Source of the DNA: JACVRW01 sp035705985
Lineage (GTDB): Bacteria; Actinomycetota; Thermoleophilia; Solirubrobacterales; Thermoleophilaceae
Reading direction: 5' to 3'
Assembly: GCA_035705985.1 (NCBI GenBank)
Contig: DASSVP010000046.1
Coordinates: 1 to 39,961 of the forward strand
DNA length: 39,961 nt
Shown here: positions 8,675 to 18,373 of the stretch, piece after piece
Layout of the letters: every line of letters begins with the position of its first letter
Numbering within the stretch: position 1 is the stretch's first letter
Position numbers and translations under genes: made by a program
The notes under the pieces: model-generated
Database searches by the model: none
What the model was told of the DNA's origin: nothing
The model's input: only the letters and a program-made list of their open reading frames with translations

Positions 8675-8695
8675 AGGTTATTGGTGGGCTAGATT
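8675..8695. promoter_or_regulatory. Back-to-back -10 boxes for menB (minus) and ilvC (plus)
   Basis: On the plus strand TAGATT (8690-8695) lies 10 bases before the ilvC ATG. On the minus strand TAACCT (8680 to 8675) lies 10 bases before the menB ATG. Both promoters must fit in the 41-bp gap plus the neighbouring coding sequence, and both would give almost leaderless transcripts. Assigned by pattern only. Confidence 0.45.
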
Positions 8696-8705
8696 CCCCC
8701 GCCTC

Positions 8706-9695
8706 ATGATCTACGACAAGGACGCCGACCTCGGCAAGCTCGACGGCAAGACGGTGGCCATCCTCGGCTACGGCTCGCAGGGGCACGCGCACGCGCTGAA
8801 CCTGAAGGACTCGGGCGTGGACGTGGTGGTGGGGCTTCGCGAGGACTCGTCCTCCGTCGAGCAGGCGAAGTCGGACGGCGTGCGGGTGGAGTCGATTGCC
8901 GACGCCGCGAGCGAGGGCGACGTGGTGATGGTCCTGCTTCCCGACGAGAAGCAGGCCGAGGTCTGGGAGAGCGACATCAGCGACGGGATCGCGCCCGGGA
9001 ACCTCCTGATGTTCGCCCACGGCTTCTCGATCCACTTCGACCAGATCGACCCCGGCCCGGAGGTCGACGTGGGCATGGCCGCGCCGAAGGGGCCCGGCCA
9101 CCTCGTGCGGCGCCAATACGTGGAGGGCAACGGCGTGCCAGGTCTCGTGGCCGTCCACCAGGACGCCTCCGGGCAGGCGCGCGACCTCGTGCTCGCCTAC
9201 GCGCGCGGCATCGGTTGCACGCGCGCTGGCGTCATCGAGACGTCGTTCAAGGACGAGACCGAGACGGACCTCTTCGGCGAGCAGGCCGTACTCTGCGGCG
9301 GGGTCACCGAGCTCGTGCGCGCCGGCTACGAAACGCTCGTGGACGCGGGCTACGACCCGCGGCTCGCCTACTTCGAGTGCCTCCACGAGCTGAAGCTGAT
9401 CGTGGACCTCATGTACGAGAAGGGCATCAGCGGGATGCGCTACTCGATCTCGAACACGGCGGAGTACGGCGACCTGACGCGGGGCAAGCGGATCATCGGA
9501 GAGCCGACCCGCGACGCGATGAAGCAGATCCTCGGCGAGATCCAGTCAGGCGCATTCGCGCGCGAGTGGATAGCGGAGAACCAGGCCGGGCAGGAGAACT
9601 TCAGGCGCATGCGCGAGGAGCAGAAGAATCATCAGATCGAGCGCGAGGGCAAGGAGCTGCGCTCGATGATGGACTGGATCGACACGGAGTTCTGA
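8706..9695 (+). CDS. ilvC: Ketol-acid reductoisomerase
   Basis: A class I (short) ketol-acid reductoisomerase of 329 residues, second step of valine/isoleucine synthesis; it makes 2,3-dihydroxy-isovalerate or -3-methylvalerate. The N-terminal Rossmann domain has GYGSQGHAHALNLKDSG. The C-terminal knotted domain has the metal-binding acids in ETDLFGEQAVLCGG and the glutamates and serine in LMYEKGISGMRYSISNTAEYG. The acetolactate synthase genes (ilvB/N) that often precede ilvC are not in this window; menB lies divergently upstream instead. The next gene starts one base after the stop, so they are probably co-transcribed. Confidence 0.97.
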   Translation: MIYDKDADLGKLDGKTVAILGYGSQGHAHALNLKDSGVDVVVGLREDSSSVEQAKSDGVRVESIADAASEGDVVMVLLPDEKQAEVWESDISDGIAPGNLLMFAHGFSIHFDQIDPGPEVDVGMAAPKGPGHLVRRQYVEGNGVPGLVAVHQDASGQARDLVLAYARGIGCTRAGVIETSFKDETETDLFGEQAVLCGGVTELVRAGYETLVDAGYDPRLAYFECLHELKLIVDLMYEKGISGMRYSISNTAEYGDLTRGKRIIGEPTRDAMKQILGEIQSGAFAREWIAENQAGQENFRRMREEQKNHQIEREGKELRSMMDWIDTEF

Positions 9696-9696
9696 C

Positions 9697-10335
9697 GTGG
9701 AGGGGCGCGACAGCGAATTCCTCCCGCCGGAGCCGCCCGGGCCGGAGCCCGAGGTGAGCGAGCCGCCGGCGAAGCGGGAGCCGCCTCCGCCGCCCGCCCA
9801 GCAGACCTACGGATACCCGCCGCCGCCCCCGGCCCAGGGGCAGGGCTACGCCCCGCCGCCTCCGGGCCAGCCCTACTACCCGCCGCCTCAGCCGGGCTAT
9901 GGCCAGCAGCCGCCGCCGGGCTATCCGCAGCAGCATCCGCAGCAGGCCTACCCGCCGCCGTGGGGCTACGCTCAGGCGCCCGTCCCGGACAACGGGCAGG
10001 CGGTTGCCGGGTTCGTGTTCTCGATCGTCTCGCTCGGCCTGCTCGTGATCTCCGCGGGCCTGTCGTCGGTCGTCTCGGTCGGCTGCGCGATCGCCGGGAT
10101 CATCTGCGGGCGCAACGGCAAGCGGAAGGTCGACAGGGGGGAGACGCCGAAGCACCGCGGACTCGCGCAGGCCGGGTTCATCATCGGCTGGGTCGGCCTC
10201 GCGCTGTCGATCCTGGCCACGATCGGCTGGATCCTCTTCATCGTGCTGGCGGCCACCGACGACGACTTCAACTGGGAGGACTACGAGTCCGCGACCGCCG
10301 CTATTCTCGCCGTTTCGTGGCGAATCCTTATGTAA
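9697..10335 (+). CDS. Proline-rich DUF4190-like membrane protein
   Basis: A 212-residue protein with a cytoplasmic-looking N-terminal third (1-100) made almost entirely of Pro, Gln, Tyr and Gly (PPPPPAQ, GYGQQPPPGYPQQ). Two hydrophobic hairpins follow (~105-140 and ~160-190), separated by CGRNGKRKVDRGETPKHRG, and the protein ends in an acidic tail. The two-helix region with GLAQAGFIIGWVGLALS resembles the DUF4190 family of small actinobacterial membrane proteins. The GTG start sits one base after the ilvC stop. The last 19 bases overlap the next gene, whose -10-like box also lies here. The function is unknown; Pro/Tyr-rich tails of this sort often mediate protein assembly. Confidence 0.75.
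   Translation: MEGRDSEFLPPEPPGPEPEVSEPPAKREPPPPPAQQTYGYPPPPPAQGQGYAPPPPGQPYYPPPQPGYGQQPPPGYPQQHPQQAYPPPWGYAQAPVPDNGQAVAGFVFSIVSLGLLVISAGLSSVVSVGCAIAGIICGRNGKRKVDRGETPKHRGLAQAGFIIGWVGLALSILATIGWILFIVLAATDDDFNWEDYESATAAILAVSWRILM
10302..10307 (+). promoter_or_regulatory. Candidate -10 box for the aminotransferase-serA operon
   Basis: TATTCT ends 9 bases before the GTG start at 10317, inside the 3' end of the upstream gene. No -35 was assigned. It would permit transcription of the serine genes independently of ilvC. Confidence 0.35.
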
Positions 10336-11498
10336 AGCAGTACCTGATGACAGCGGGGCCCACGCCGCTGCCGCCCGCGGTCTCGCAGGTAATGGCCGAG
10401 CCGATGACCTATCACCGCGCCCCGGCCTTCATCGAGGTCTACGCGCGCGTGCTGGACCGCCTGAAGGCCGTCTTCCAGACGCGCAACGAGGTGCAGGTCT
10501 TCACCAGCTCGGGCACAGGCGCGCTCGAGTCCGCCGTCGCGAACCTGGTGCGCCCGGGCGAGCCCGCCCTCGTGGCGTCGTGCGGCAAGTTCGGCGAGCG
10601 CTGGGCCGAGCTCTGCGAGGCGTACGGGGCGGAGACGATCCATTGGGAGACCGAGTGGGGTCGCAGGATCGAGCCCGCGGCGCTCGACGAGCAGCTCGCG
10701 AAGCACGACGGCGTCGAGGTCGTGTTCACGACCTTCTCCGAGACCTCCACCGGCGTCGTGAACGACGTGCACGAGCTCACCGAGGTGGCGCACCGGCACG
10801 GCGCGGTGATTGCCGTCGACGCCGTGTCGGGTCTCGGCGCCGTCCCGTTCCGACAGGACGACTGGGGCGTGGACGTGGCCGTGGCCGGCTCCCAGAAGGC
10901 GCTGATGGCGCCGCCCGGCCTGGCGTTCACAAGTGCGAACGCGGCCGCGCTCGAGCGGGCCGCCGCGAACCCGGGCCGCCGCTACTACTTCGACTGGGCG
11001 CGCACCGTCTCGGGCCAGCGCCAGGACCCGCCGGACAGCCCGTTCACCCCGGCGGTCGGCCTCGTCAGGGCCCTGGACGTGGCGCTCGGCATGATCGAGA
11101 GCGAGGGTCTCGACCAGGTCTTCGCGCGGCACGCTCTGCTCGGGCGCGCCACGCGCGAGGCCGCGAAGGCACTCGACCTCGAGCTGCTCGGCGGCGCCCC
11201 CGATGAGAACGCGAACGTCGTGACCGCGATGGTCCTTCCGGAGTCGGTCGACGGCGGCAAGGTTCCGAAGCTCATGCGCGACCGCTTCGGGGTCACCATC
11301 GCCGGCGGCCAGGGCAGGCTGAAGGGCCGGATCGCCCGGATCGCCCACTGCGGCTACTTCGGCGCCTTCGACATCATCGTGACCGTCTCCGCGCTCGAGA
11401 TGACGCTGCGCGAGCTCGGTCACGACGCCGAGCCGGGTGCCGGCGTGGCCGCGGCCCAGCGCGTCTTCTCCGACGCGGGCGTGGCGCTTCACGCGTGA
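10317..11498 (+). CDS. Class V aminotransferase (phosphoserine/serine-glyoxylate type)
   Basis: A fold-type I PLP enzyme of 393 residues. It has the N-terminal signature QYLMTAGPTPLPP, a VDAVSGLGAVPF segment holding the PLP-binding Asp, and the Schiff-base lysine in AGSQKALMAPPGLAF. It belongs to the alanine-glyoxylate / serine-pyruvate aminotransferase group rather than canonical SerC. Its stop overlaps the serA GTG (GTGA), so the likely role is the phosphoserine aminotransferase step after SerA; that is inferred from context. The GTG at 10317 is chosen because the VANPYVKQYL stretch resembles homologues; an ATG at 10347 is the alternative. Confidence 0.88.
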   Translation: MANPYVKQYLMTAGPTPLPPAVSQVMAEPMTYHRAPAFIEVYARVLDRLKAVFQTRNEVQVFTSSGTGALESAVANLVRPGEPALVASCGKFGERWAELCEAYGAETIHWETEWGRRIEPAALDEQLAKHDGVEVVFTTFSETSTGVVNDVHELTEVAHRHGAVIAVDAVSGLGAVPFRQDDWGVDVAVAGSQKALMAPPGLAFTSANAAALERAAANPGRRYYFDWARTVSGQRQDPPDSPFTPAVGLVRALDVALGMIESEGLDQVFARHALLGRATREAAKALDLELLGGAPDENANVVTAMVLPESVDGGKVPKLMRDRFGVTIAGGQGRLKGRIARIAHCGYFGAFDIIVTVSALEMTLRELGHDAEPGAGVAAAQRVFSDAGVALHA

Positions 11499-13090
11499 AG
11501 GTCCTCGTCAAGGAGAAGATCGGCGACTCGGGCGTGCAGCTGCTGCGGGACGCCGGGCTCGACGTGGAGCTCGGGATCGACTGGGACCGGGACGAGCTCG
11601 AGCGCCGCATCGGCGAGTTCGACGGGATCCTGATCCGCTCCGCCACGCAGCTCGACGCGCCGCTGCTGGAGCGCGCGGAGCGGCTGAAGGCGGTGGGCCG
11701 CGCCGGCGTGGGCGTGGACAACGTGGACGTGGACGCCGCCACGAAGCGCGGCGTGATCGTGGCGAACGCGCCCCAGTCGAACGTGATCACGGCCGCGGAG
11801 CACACGCTGGCGCTGCTCCTGGCGCTCGCGCGCAAGGTGCCCCAGGCGCACGGCTCGCTCACCGGCGGCGCCTGGGCGCGCTCGGAGTTCAGTGGCGTCG
11901 AGCTGTACGACAAGACGCTCGGGGTGCTCGGCTTCGGCCGCATCGGCCAGCTCGTGGCGCAGCGCGCGCTCGGCTTCGGGATGCGCGTGGTGGCCTTCGA
12001 CGCCTACGTGTCGGAGGAGCGCTTCCGCGAGCTCGGCGTGGAGCGCGCCGAGTCCTCCGAGGACGTCTACGCGCGGGCCGAGTTCATCACCGTCCACCTG
12101 CCGGTCACCCCCGAAACGGAGAACTGGCTGAACGCGGAGGCGTTCGCGGCGATGAGGGACGGCGTGCGGGTGATCAACGTGGCGCGCGGCAAGCTGATGG
12201 ACGAGGAGGCGCTTCGCGAGGCGCTCGACAGCGGCAAGGTCGCGGGCGCCGCGCTGGACGTGTTCCGCGAGGAGCCCGTGACCGAGCACCCGCTGTTCGG
12301 CTACGCGAACGTCGTGGTGACTCCCCATCTCGGAGCTTCCACCGCCGAGGCCACAGACCGCGCCGGCTACCAGGCGGCCGAGCAGGTGGTGGCGGCTCTC
12401 ACGGGCGGAGTGGTGACCAGCGCCGTCAATGTGCCCGCGATCGCCCCGGAGGACCTGGAGGCGCTGGGCCCGTTCCTGCCGCTGGCGCGCGACCTGGGCC
12501 GCATCGCGAGCGCGATCGCGGAGCGGACCTCGGTCGACGCGGTGGAGGTGGAGTACCTCGGCCGCGTGGCCGACCGCGATACGCGCCTGCTCACGGTCCA
12601 GGTACTGCGAGGCGTCCTGGAGGGACACACCGAGGAGGACGTCAACGAGGTCAATGCGCCGACGATCGCCGAGGAGCGCGGCATCGCGGTCTCCGAGACG
12701 AGCAGCGCGCACGCACGCGACTTCACCGACCTGCTCCGGGTCGCCGTTGTGAGCGGCGGCGAGCGCACGCGCGTCGTGGGCACGACGCTCGGCCAGACGC
12801 ACCGGCCGCATCTGCTCGAGGCGTGGGGCTCGCGCTTCAACCTCCAGCTCGAGGGCCATCTCGCGATCTTCAGCTACGAGGACCGGCCGGGCATGCTGGG
12901 CCGGGTCGGCACGGAGCTGGGCAACCGCGGGATCAACATCATCTCCGCCGCGGTCGGCCGCCAGCCGCGCGACCTGCCCGGCGGCGGCGCGGTGATGATC
13001 GTGACCGCGGACAACCCGGTGCCACGCGAGGTCGTGGACGGGATCGTGGCGACGGACGGCTTCCACGCCGGCCGGACCGTGTCGCTCTAG
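11495..13090 (+). CDS. serA: D-3-phosphoglycerate dehydrogenase
   Basis: Catalyses the first step of serine synthesis (531 residues, the long four-domain form). The substrate domain is split around the NAD domain (GVLGFGRIGQLVA). The catalytic dyad includes the His in VVTPHLGASTAEATD, and RAGVGVDNVDVDAATKRG is typical of the family. After ~320 comes the allosteric substrate-binding domain, and the C-terminus is an ACT domain (IFSYEDRPGMLGRVGTELG), so serine feedback is likely. The GTG start is coupled to the upstream aminotransferase. It faces the CBS/CGS-CGL operon, which consumes serine. Confidence 0.97.
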   Translation: MKVLVKEKIGDSGVQLLRDAGLDVELGIDWDRDELERRIGEFDGILIRSATQLDAPLLERAERLKAVGRAGVGVDNVDVDAATKRGVIVANAPQSNVITAAEHTLALLLALARKVPQAHGSLTGGAWARSEFSGVELYDKTLGVLGFGRIGQLVAQRALGFGMRVVAFDAYVSEERFRELGVERAESSEDVYARAEFITVHLPVTPETENWLNAEAFAAMRDGVRVINVARGKLMDEEALREALDSGKVAGAALDVFREEPVTEHPLFGYANVVVTPHLGASTAEATDRAGYQAAEQVVAALTGGVVTSAVNVPAIAPEDLEALGPFLPLARDLGRIASAIAERTSVDAVEVEYLGRVADRDTRLLTVQVLRGVLEGHTEEDVNEVNAPTIAEERGIAVSETSSAHARDFTDLLRVAVVSGGERTRVVGTTLGQTHRPHLLEAWGSRFNLQLEGHLAIFSYEDRPGMLGRVGTELGNRGINIISAAVGRQPRDLPGGGAVMIVTADNPVPREVVDGIVATDGFHAGRTVSL

Positions 13091-13143
13091 GCACCGCGTG
13101 TTATCGGGCCAAGGGTGGGCTCCGGAGAGAGAGTGTCCTGCTC

Positions 13144-13178
13144 TAGGCGTCCCAGGGAAGCCCCAACCAGGACGCTTG
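13144..13178. terminator. Hairpin between convergent serA and the transsulfuration operon
   Basis: GCGTCC (13147-13152) pairs with GGACGC (13170-13175), and three more A-U or G-U pairs extend the stem outward. The loop is 17 bases. The 3' side is T-rich on the plus strand (TTGCCCTTGTTC). It could serve both converging transcripts. The rest of the 95-bp gap shows nothing else. Confidence 0.4.
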
Positions 13179-13185
13179 CCCTTGT

Positions 13186-14268
13186 TCAGTGCTGTCGCTC
13201 GAGGGCCCGGCGCAGGTCATCGACGAGGTCCTCGGCGGCCTCCACGCCGCACGAGAGGCGCACGAGGTCCGCGGGCACCGCGGCGTCGGATTCCTCCACG
13301 GACTGATGCGTCATCGCCTGGGGCACCTCGATAAGCGACTCAACGCCGCCGAGCGACTCGGCCAGCGAGAAGATCTCGGTGGCGGCGGCGATGCGCGTGG
13401 CGTTGGGATGGCGGAACGAGACCATCCCGCCGAAGCCGGGCCAGCGCACATCCTCGACGCCGTCCGCCCCGCTCAGGAAGTCGCTGACCGCGCGGCCGTT
13501 CTCGGTGTGCGCGGCCACGCGCAGGTGGAGCGTGCGCAATCCCCGGTGCACGAGGAAGCAGTCGAACGGGCCGAGCACCGCGCCGGCCGAGAACTGCAGG
13601 AAGCGGACGCGCTCGTGGAGGTCGCGGTCGCGGGCCACCAGCGCGCCGGCGATCACGTCAGAGTGCCCGCTCAGGTACTTCGTCGCCGAGTGCATCACGA
13701 GGTCGGCGCCCAGCTCCAGAGGGCGCTGCACGACCGGCGTGGCGAACGTGTTGTCCACCGCGACGAGGGCGTCGCGCTTGCGCTCCACGACAGCCTCGAT
13801 GTCCACGACGGTGAGCAGCGGGTTCGTGGGCGTCTCCACCCAGACCAGGCGCGTCTCCGGCCGGAGGGCCCGCTCGAGGGCATCGAGGTCGGACTGGTCC
13901 ACCATGTCGTACTCGATCCCGAAGCGCGTCATCACCTTGTCGACGAGGCGGTAGGTACCGCCGTAGAGGTCGGAGGGGAGCACGACGTGGTCTCCGGCCG
14001 AGAGCACCGCGGTCAGGACCACGTGGGTCGCAGCCATGCCGCTCGAATAGGCCGTGCCGAAGCCGCCCTCGAGCTCGCCGAGCGCGCGCTCGAGCGCCGT
14101 GCGTGTGGGATTCGCCGAGCGCGAGTAGTCGTAGTCGTCCACGAATTCCCCGGGCGAGGCCTGTACGTAGGTTGAGGTCTGATGGATCGGTGGGATCACC
14201 GAGCCGTAGGTGGGATCGGGATCGAGCCCCGCGTGCACCACGCGCGTGGCGAGCCTGCGGTTCGTCAC
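13186..14268 (-). CDS. Cystathionine gamma-synthase / gamma-lyase
   Basis: A PLP enzyme of the Cys/Met metabolism family (360 residues). It carries HQTSTYVQASPG, YDYSRSANPTR, the YSSGMAA loop, VDNTFATPV and the Schiff-base lysine in HSATKYLSGHSDV. The GTG start shares GTGA with the upstream CBS stop, so the pair is translationally coupled. With CBS next door, the combination can run reverse transsulfuration (homocysteine plus serine to cysteine) if this is the lyase, or forward if it is the synthase; sequence alone does not separate them. At 360 residues it is slightly shorter than typical family members. Confidence 0.9.
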   Translation of the reverse strand: MTNRRLATRVVHAGLDPDPTYGSVIPPIHQTSTYVQASPGEFVDDYDYSRSANPTRTALERALGELEGGFGTAYSSGMAATHVVLTAVLSAGDHVVLPSDLYGGTYRLVDKVMTRFGIEYDMVDQSDLDALERALRPETRLVWVETPTNPLLTVVDIEAVVERKRDALVAVDNTFATPVVQRPLELGADLVMHSATKYLSGHSDVIAGALVARDRDLHERVRFLQFSAGAVLGPFDCFLVHRGLRTLHLRVAAHTENGRAVSDFLSGADGVEDVRWPGFGGMVSFRHPNATRIAAATEIFSLAESLGGVESLIEVPQAMTHQSVEESDAAVPADLVRLSCGVEAAEDLVDDLRRALERQH

Positions 14269-15659
14269 CGCGCCAGCGACTCGAGCAGGTCGGCTCGCGT
14301 GACGATCCCGGCGGCGCGGCCGTCCATGTTCACCAGCAGCGCCTCGCGGCGGTCCGCCAGCAGCTCCACGGCCTCGCGCACGCTGTCGCCGGCCGATACG
14401 GCGGGGAAGGGCGGCTCCATCACCTCGACGATCTCCGCGGCGAGCAGCGCCGGGTCGTCCATCGCGTGCCTCAACAGCCCGCGCTCGGACACCGAGCCGA
14501 CCACGGTCTGCGGGTCGTGGGCCGACACCACCGGCAGCTGGGAGACGCGGTGCTCGTGCAGCAGCGCCACCGCGTCGCGCACCTTCGCGTGCGTCTCGAC
14601 CGTGAGGAGCGGCGGGATCTCTCCCTCCGCATGCTTGTGGCGGAGCACGTCGCCCACGGTCAGCTCGGCGTCGCGCTCGAGGAAGCCGTACTGGCGCATC
14701 CACGCGTCGTTGAAGACCTTCGACAGGTACGAGCGCCCACCGTCGGGCAGCACCACCACGACCATCGCGGCCGGGTCGGTGAGCTCGCGAGCCACCTGGT
14801 AGGCGGCGTAGAGCGCCAGCCCGCCCGAGCCGCCGGCGAGGATGCCCTCCGTCTCCGCGAGCCGGCGTGTCCACAGGAACGAGTCGCGGTCGGACACGGT
14901 GATGTAGCGGTCGACGATCGACGGGTCGTACGTCTCCGGCCAGAAGTCCTCGCCGACCCCCTCGACGAGATACGGCTTCACGCCGTCGTCGCCGCCCGAG
15001 TAGATCGAGCCCACGGGGTCGGCGCCGATGATCCTGATGTCCGGGTTCTGCTCGCGCAGGTAGCGGCCGACCCCGGTGATCGTGCCGCCGGTCCCTACGC
15101 CAGCGACGAAGTGGGTGATCTGGCCGCCGGACTGGCGCCACAGCTCCGGCCCGGTGGTGCGGTAGTGCGCCTCGGGGTTCGCCTGGTTCCTGTACTGGTT
15201 CGGCTGGAACGCGCCGGGGATCTCCTCCGTGAGGCGGTCGGCTACGCGGTAGTAGGACTCCGGCGACTCGGGCGGGACCTCCGTGGGCGCCACGACGACC
15301 TCGGCGCCGTAGGCGCGCAGCAGGTCGATCTTCTCCTTCGACATCTTGTCGGGCATCACGGCGATCACGCGGTAGCCCTTGAGGGCCGCGGCGATCGCGA
15401 GGCCGGTGCCCGTGTTCCCGCTCGTGGGCTCCACGATCGTGCCGCCCGGCTTGAGCTTGCCGTCCCGCTCGGCCGCCTCGATCAGCGCGATCGCGGCCCT
15501 GTCCTTGATTGAGCCGCCGGGGTTGAGCGCCTCGATCTTGGCCACGAGCTGGGCCGTCAGGTCCTTGCCGAGGCGCGACAGCCGGACGAGCGGGGTGTTG
15601 CCGACCGCATCGAGGATCGAATCCCTGATATCGACGCTCGTTCCGGAGACCGTGCGCAT
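14265..15659 (-). CDS. Cystathionine beta-synthase
   Basis: A PLP beta-replacement enzyme of 464 residues, acting on serine and homocysteine. The N-terminal catalytic domain has NTPLVRL, the Schiff-base lysine in NPGGSIKDRAA, the substrate loop TSGNTGTGLA and the phosphate cradle GVGTGGTITG. After ~320 a pair of CBS domains follows (VGDVLRHKHAEG, then VSERGLLRHAM and ITRADLLESLAR-like ends), so ligand control by an adenosyl compound is possible. The tandem CBS domains distinguish it from plain CysK. The ATG at 15659 is preceded by GGAGG, very close. An in-frame ATG at 15710 would overlap the divergent gene and is less likely. Confidence 0.92.
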   Translation of the reverse strand: MRTVSGTSVDIRDSILDAVGNTPLVRLSRLGKDLTAQLVAKIEALNPGGSIKDRAAIALIEAAERDGKLKPGGTIVEPTSGNTGTGLAIAAALKGYRVIAVMPDKMSKEKIDLLRAYGAEVVVAPTEVPPESPESYYRVADRLTEEIPGAFQPNQYRNQANPEAHYRTTGPELWRQSGGQITHFVAGVGTGGTITGVGRYLREQNPDIRIIGADPVGSIYSGGDDGVKPYLVEGVGEDFWPETYDPSIVDRYITVSDRDSFLWTRRLAETEGILAGGSGGLALYAAYQVARELTDPAAMVVVVLPDGGRSYLSKVFNDAWMRQYGFLERDAELTVGDVLRHKHAEGEIPPLLTVETHAKVRDAVALLHEHRVSQLPVVSAHDPQTVVGSVSERGLLRHAMDDPALLAAEIVEVMEPPFPAVSAGDSVREAVELLADRREALLVNMDGRAAGIVTRADLLESLAR

Positions 15660-15669
15660 GCCTCCGTCC

Positions 15670-15681
15670 ACGATATAGCGT
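15670..15681. promoter_or_regulatory. Abutting antiparallel -10 boxes (CBS minus / MDR plus)
   Basis: The sequence ACGATATAGCGT carries TATCGT on the minus strand (10 bases before the CBS ATG) and TAGCGT on the plus strand (9 bases before the GTG at 15691). The two elements touch, so one melted region could serve both directions. Confidence 0.45.
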
Positions 15682-15690
15682 CCCTCACCT

Positions 15691-16710
15691 GTGAAGGCGC
15701 TTGTGATCACCGAGCACGGCCCGCCGGACGTCCTGCGCGTGCAGGAGCGCCCCGACCCGGAGCCCGGCCCGGGCGAGGTGCGGATCCGGGTGCGCGCGGC
15801 GGGCGTGAACTTCGCCGACCTGCTCGGGCGGGTCGGCCTCTATCCCGACGCGCCGAAGCCGCCGTGCATCGTCGGCTACGAGGTGGCGGGGGACATCGAT
15901 GCGCTGGGTGACGGGGTCAAGGGGCTCGAGCTCGGCCAGCGCGTGATGGGGGCGTGTCGGTTCGGCGGCTACGCCCAGCTCGCGGTCGCCACCCAGGGCG
16001 CGGTGCTGCCGCTGCCGGACGGATGGAGCTACAGCGAGGGCGCCGCCATGCCGGTCGCCTACGCGACCGCTTACGCCGGACTGATCCGGTACGGCGGCCT
16101 GCGCGAGGGCGAGCGTGTGCTGATCCAGGCCGCGGCCGGGGGCGTGGGCATCGCGGCCACGCAGATCGCGAAGCTGGCCGGCGCCGAGGTCTACGGGACC
16201 GCCAGCCCCGCCAAGCACGACGCGATCCGCGGCTTCGGCGTGGACCACCCGGTGGACTACCGAACGCACGACGTGGTGGACGAGCTGCGCCGGATCGCCG
16301 GCGAGGAGCGTCCGCTCGACATGGCGTTCGACGCGATCGGCGGGCGCAGCTTTCGCCAGAGCTTCGCGCTGCTGCGCGCGGGCGGCAGGCTCGTGTGCTT
16401 CGGAGCGTCCGAGGTTCAGGCCGGCGAGCGTCGCAGCCCGCTGCGGGCCTTGCGCGTGCTCGCCCAGATGCCGCGCTTCAACCCGATGAAGCTCATGAGC
16501 GAGTCGAAGTCGGTCATCGGGCTCAACATCCTCACGCTCTGGGACGACAAGGGCGACCTCGAGGAGCTGATAGGCCCGCTGCGCGAGTGGATCGAGGCCG
16601 GGGAGCTGCGGCCGGTGGTGGCCCAGGAGTTCCGGCTCGACGACGGCGCGGCCGCGCACCGCTACATGCACGAGCGCAGCAACGTCGGCAAGGTGGTGCT
16701 GACTCTCTAA
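15691..16710 (+). CDS. MDR-family NADPH:quinone oxidoreductase-like protein
   Basis: A medium-chain dehydrogenase/reductase of 339 residues, zinc-free quinone oxidoreductase subgroup. The GroES-like domain comes first (VRAAGVNFADLLGRVGLYP). The nucleotide-binding domain starts near ~145 with IQAAAGGVGIAATQIAKLAGA. The structural and catalytic zinc ligands of alcohol dehydrogenases are absent. It resembles the VAT-1/QOR branch. The GTG start has no Shine-Dalgarno but has a -10-like TAGCGT 9 bases upstream. leuA follows 50 bp downstream. The physiological substrate is unknown. Confidence 0.85.
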   Translation: MKALVITEHGPPDVLRVQERPDPEPGPGEVRIRVRAAGVNFADLLGRVGLYPDAPKPPCIVGYEVAGDIDALGDGVKGLELGQRVMGACRFGGYAQLAVATQGAVLPLPDGWSYSEGAAMPVAYATAYAGLIRYGGLREGERVLIQAAAGGVGIAATQIAKLAGAEVYGTASPAKHDAIRGFGVDHPVDYRTHDVVDELRRIAGEERPLDMAFDAIGGRSFRQSFALLRAGGRLVCFGASEVQAGERRSPLRALRVLAQMPRFNPMKLMSESKSVIGLNILTLWDDKGDLEELIGPLREWIEAGELRPVVAQEFRLDDGAAAHRYMHERSNVGKVVLTL

Positions 16711-16743
16711 CGCCGGGACCGTCCGGACGCAATCTTGAGCGTG

Positions 16744-16749
16744 TACCTT
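16744..16749 (+). promoter_or_regulatory. Candidate -10 box for leuA
   Basis: TACCTT ends 11 bases before the leuA ATG. A short CCGG-GACCGT-CCGG inverted repeat at 16713-16726 lies just upstream and could end the MDR transcript. Weak support. Confidence 0.3.
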
Positions 16750-16760
16750 CATCTGCGGCC

Positions 16761-18341
<1,581 letters not shown>

Positions 18342-18373
18342 GATCGCGGCCGTTGGCCGCCGAACCCTTCACG

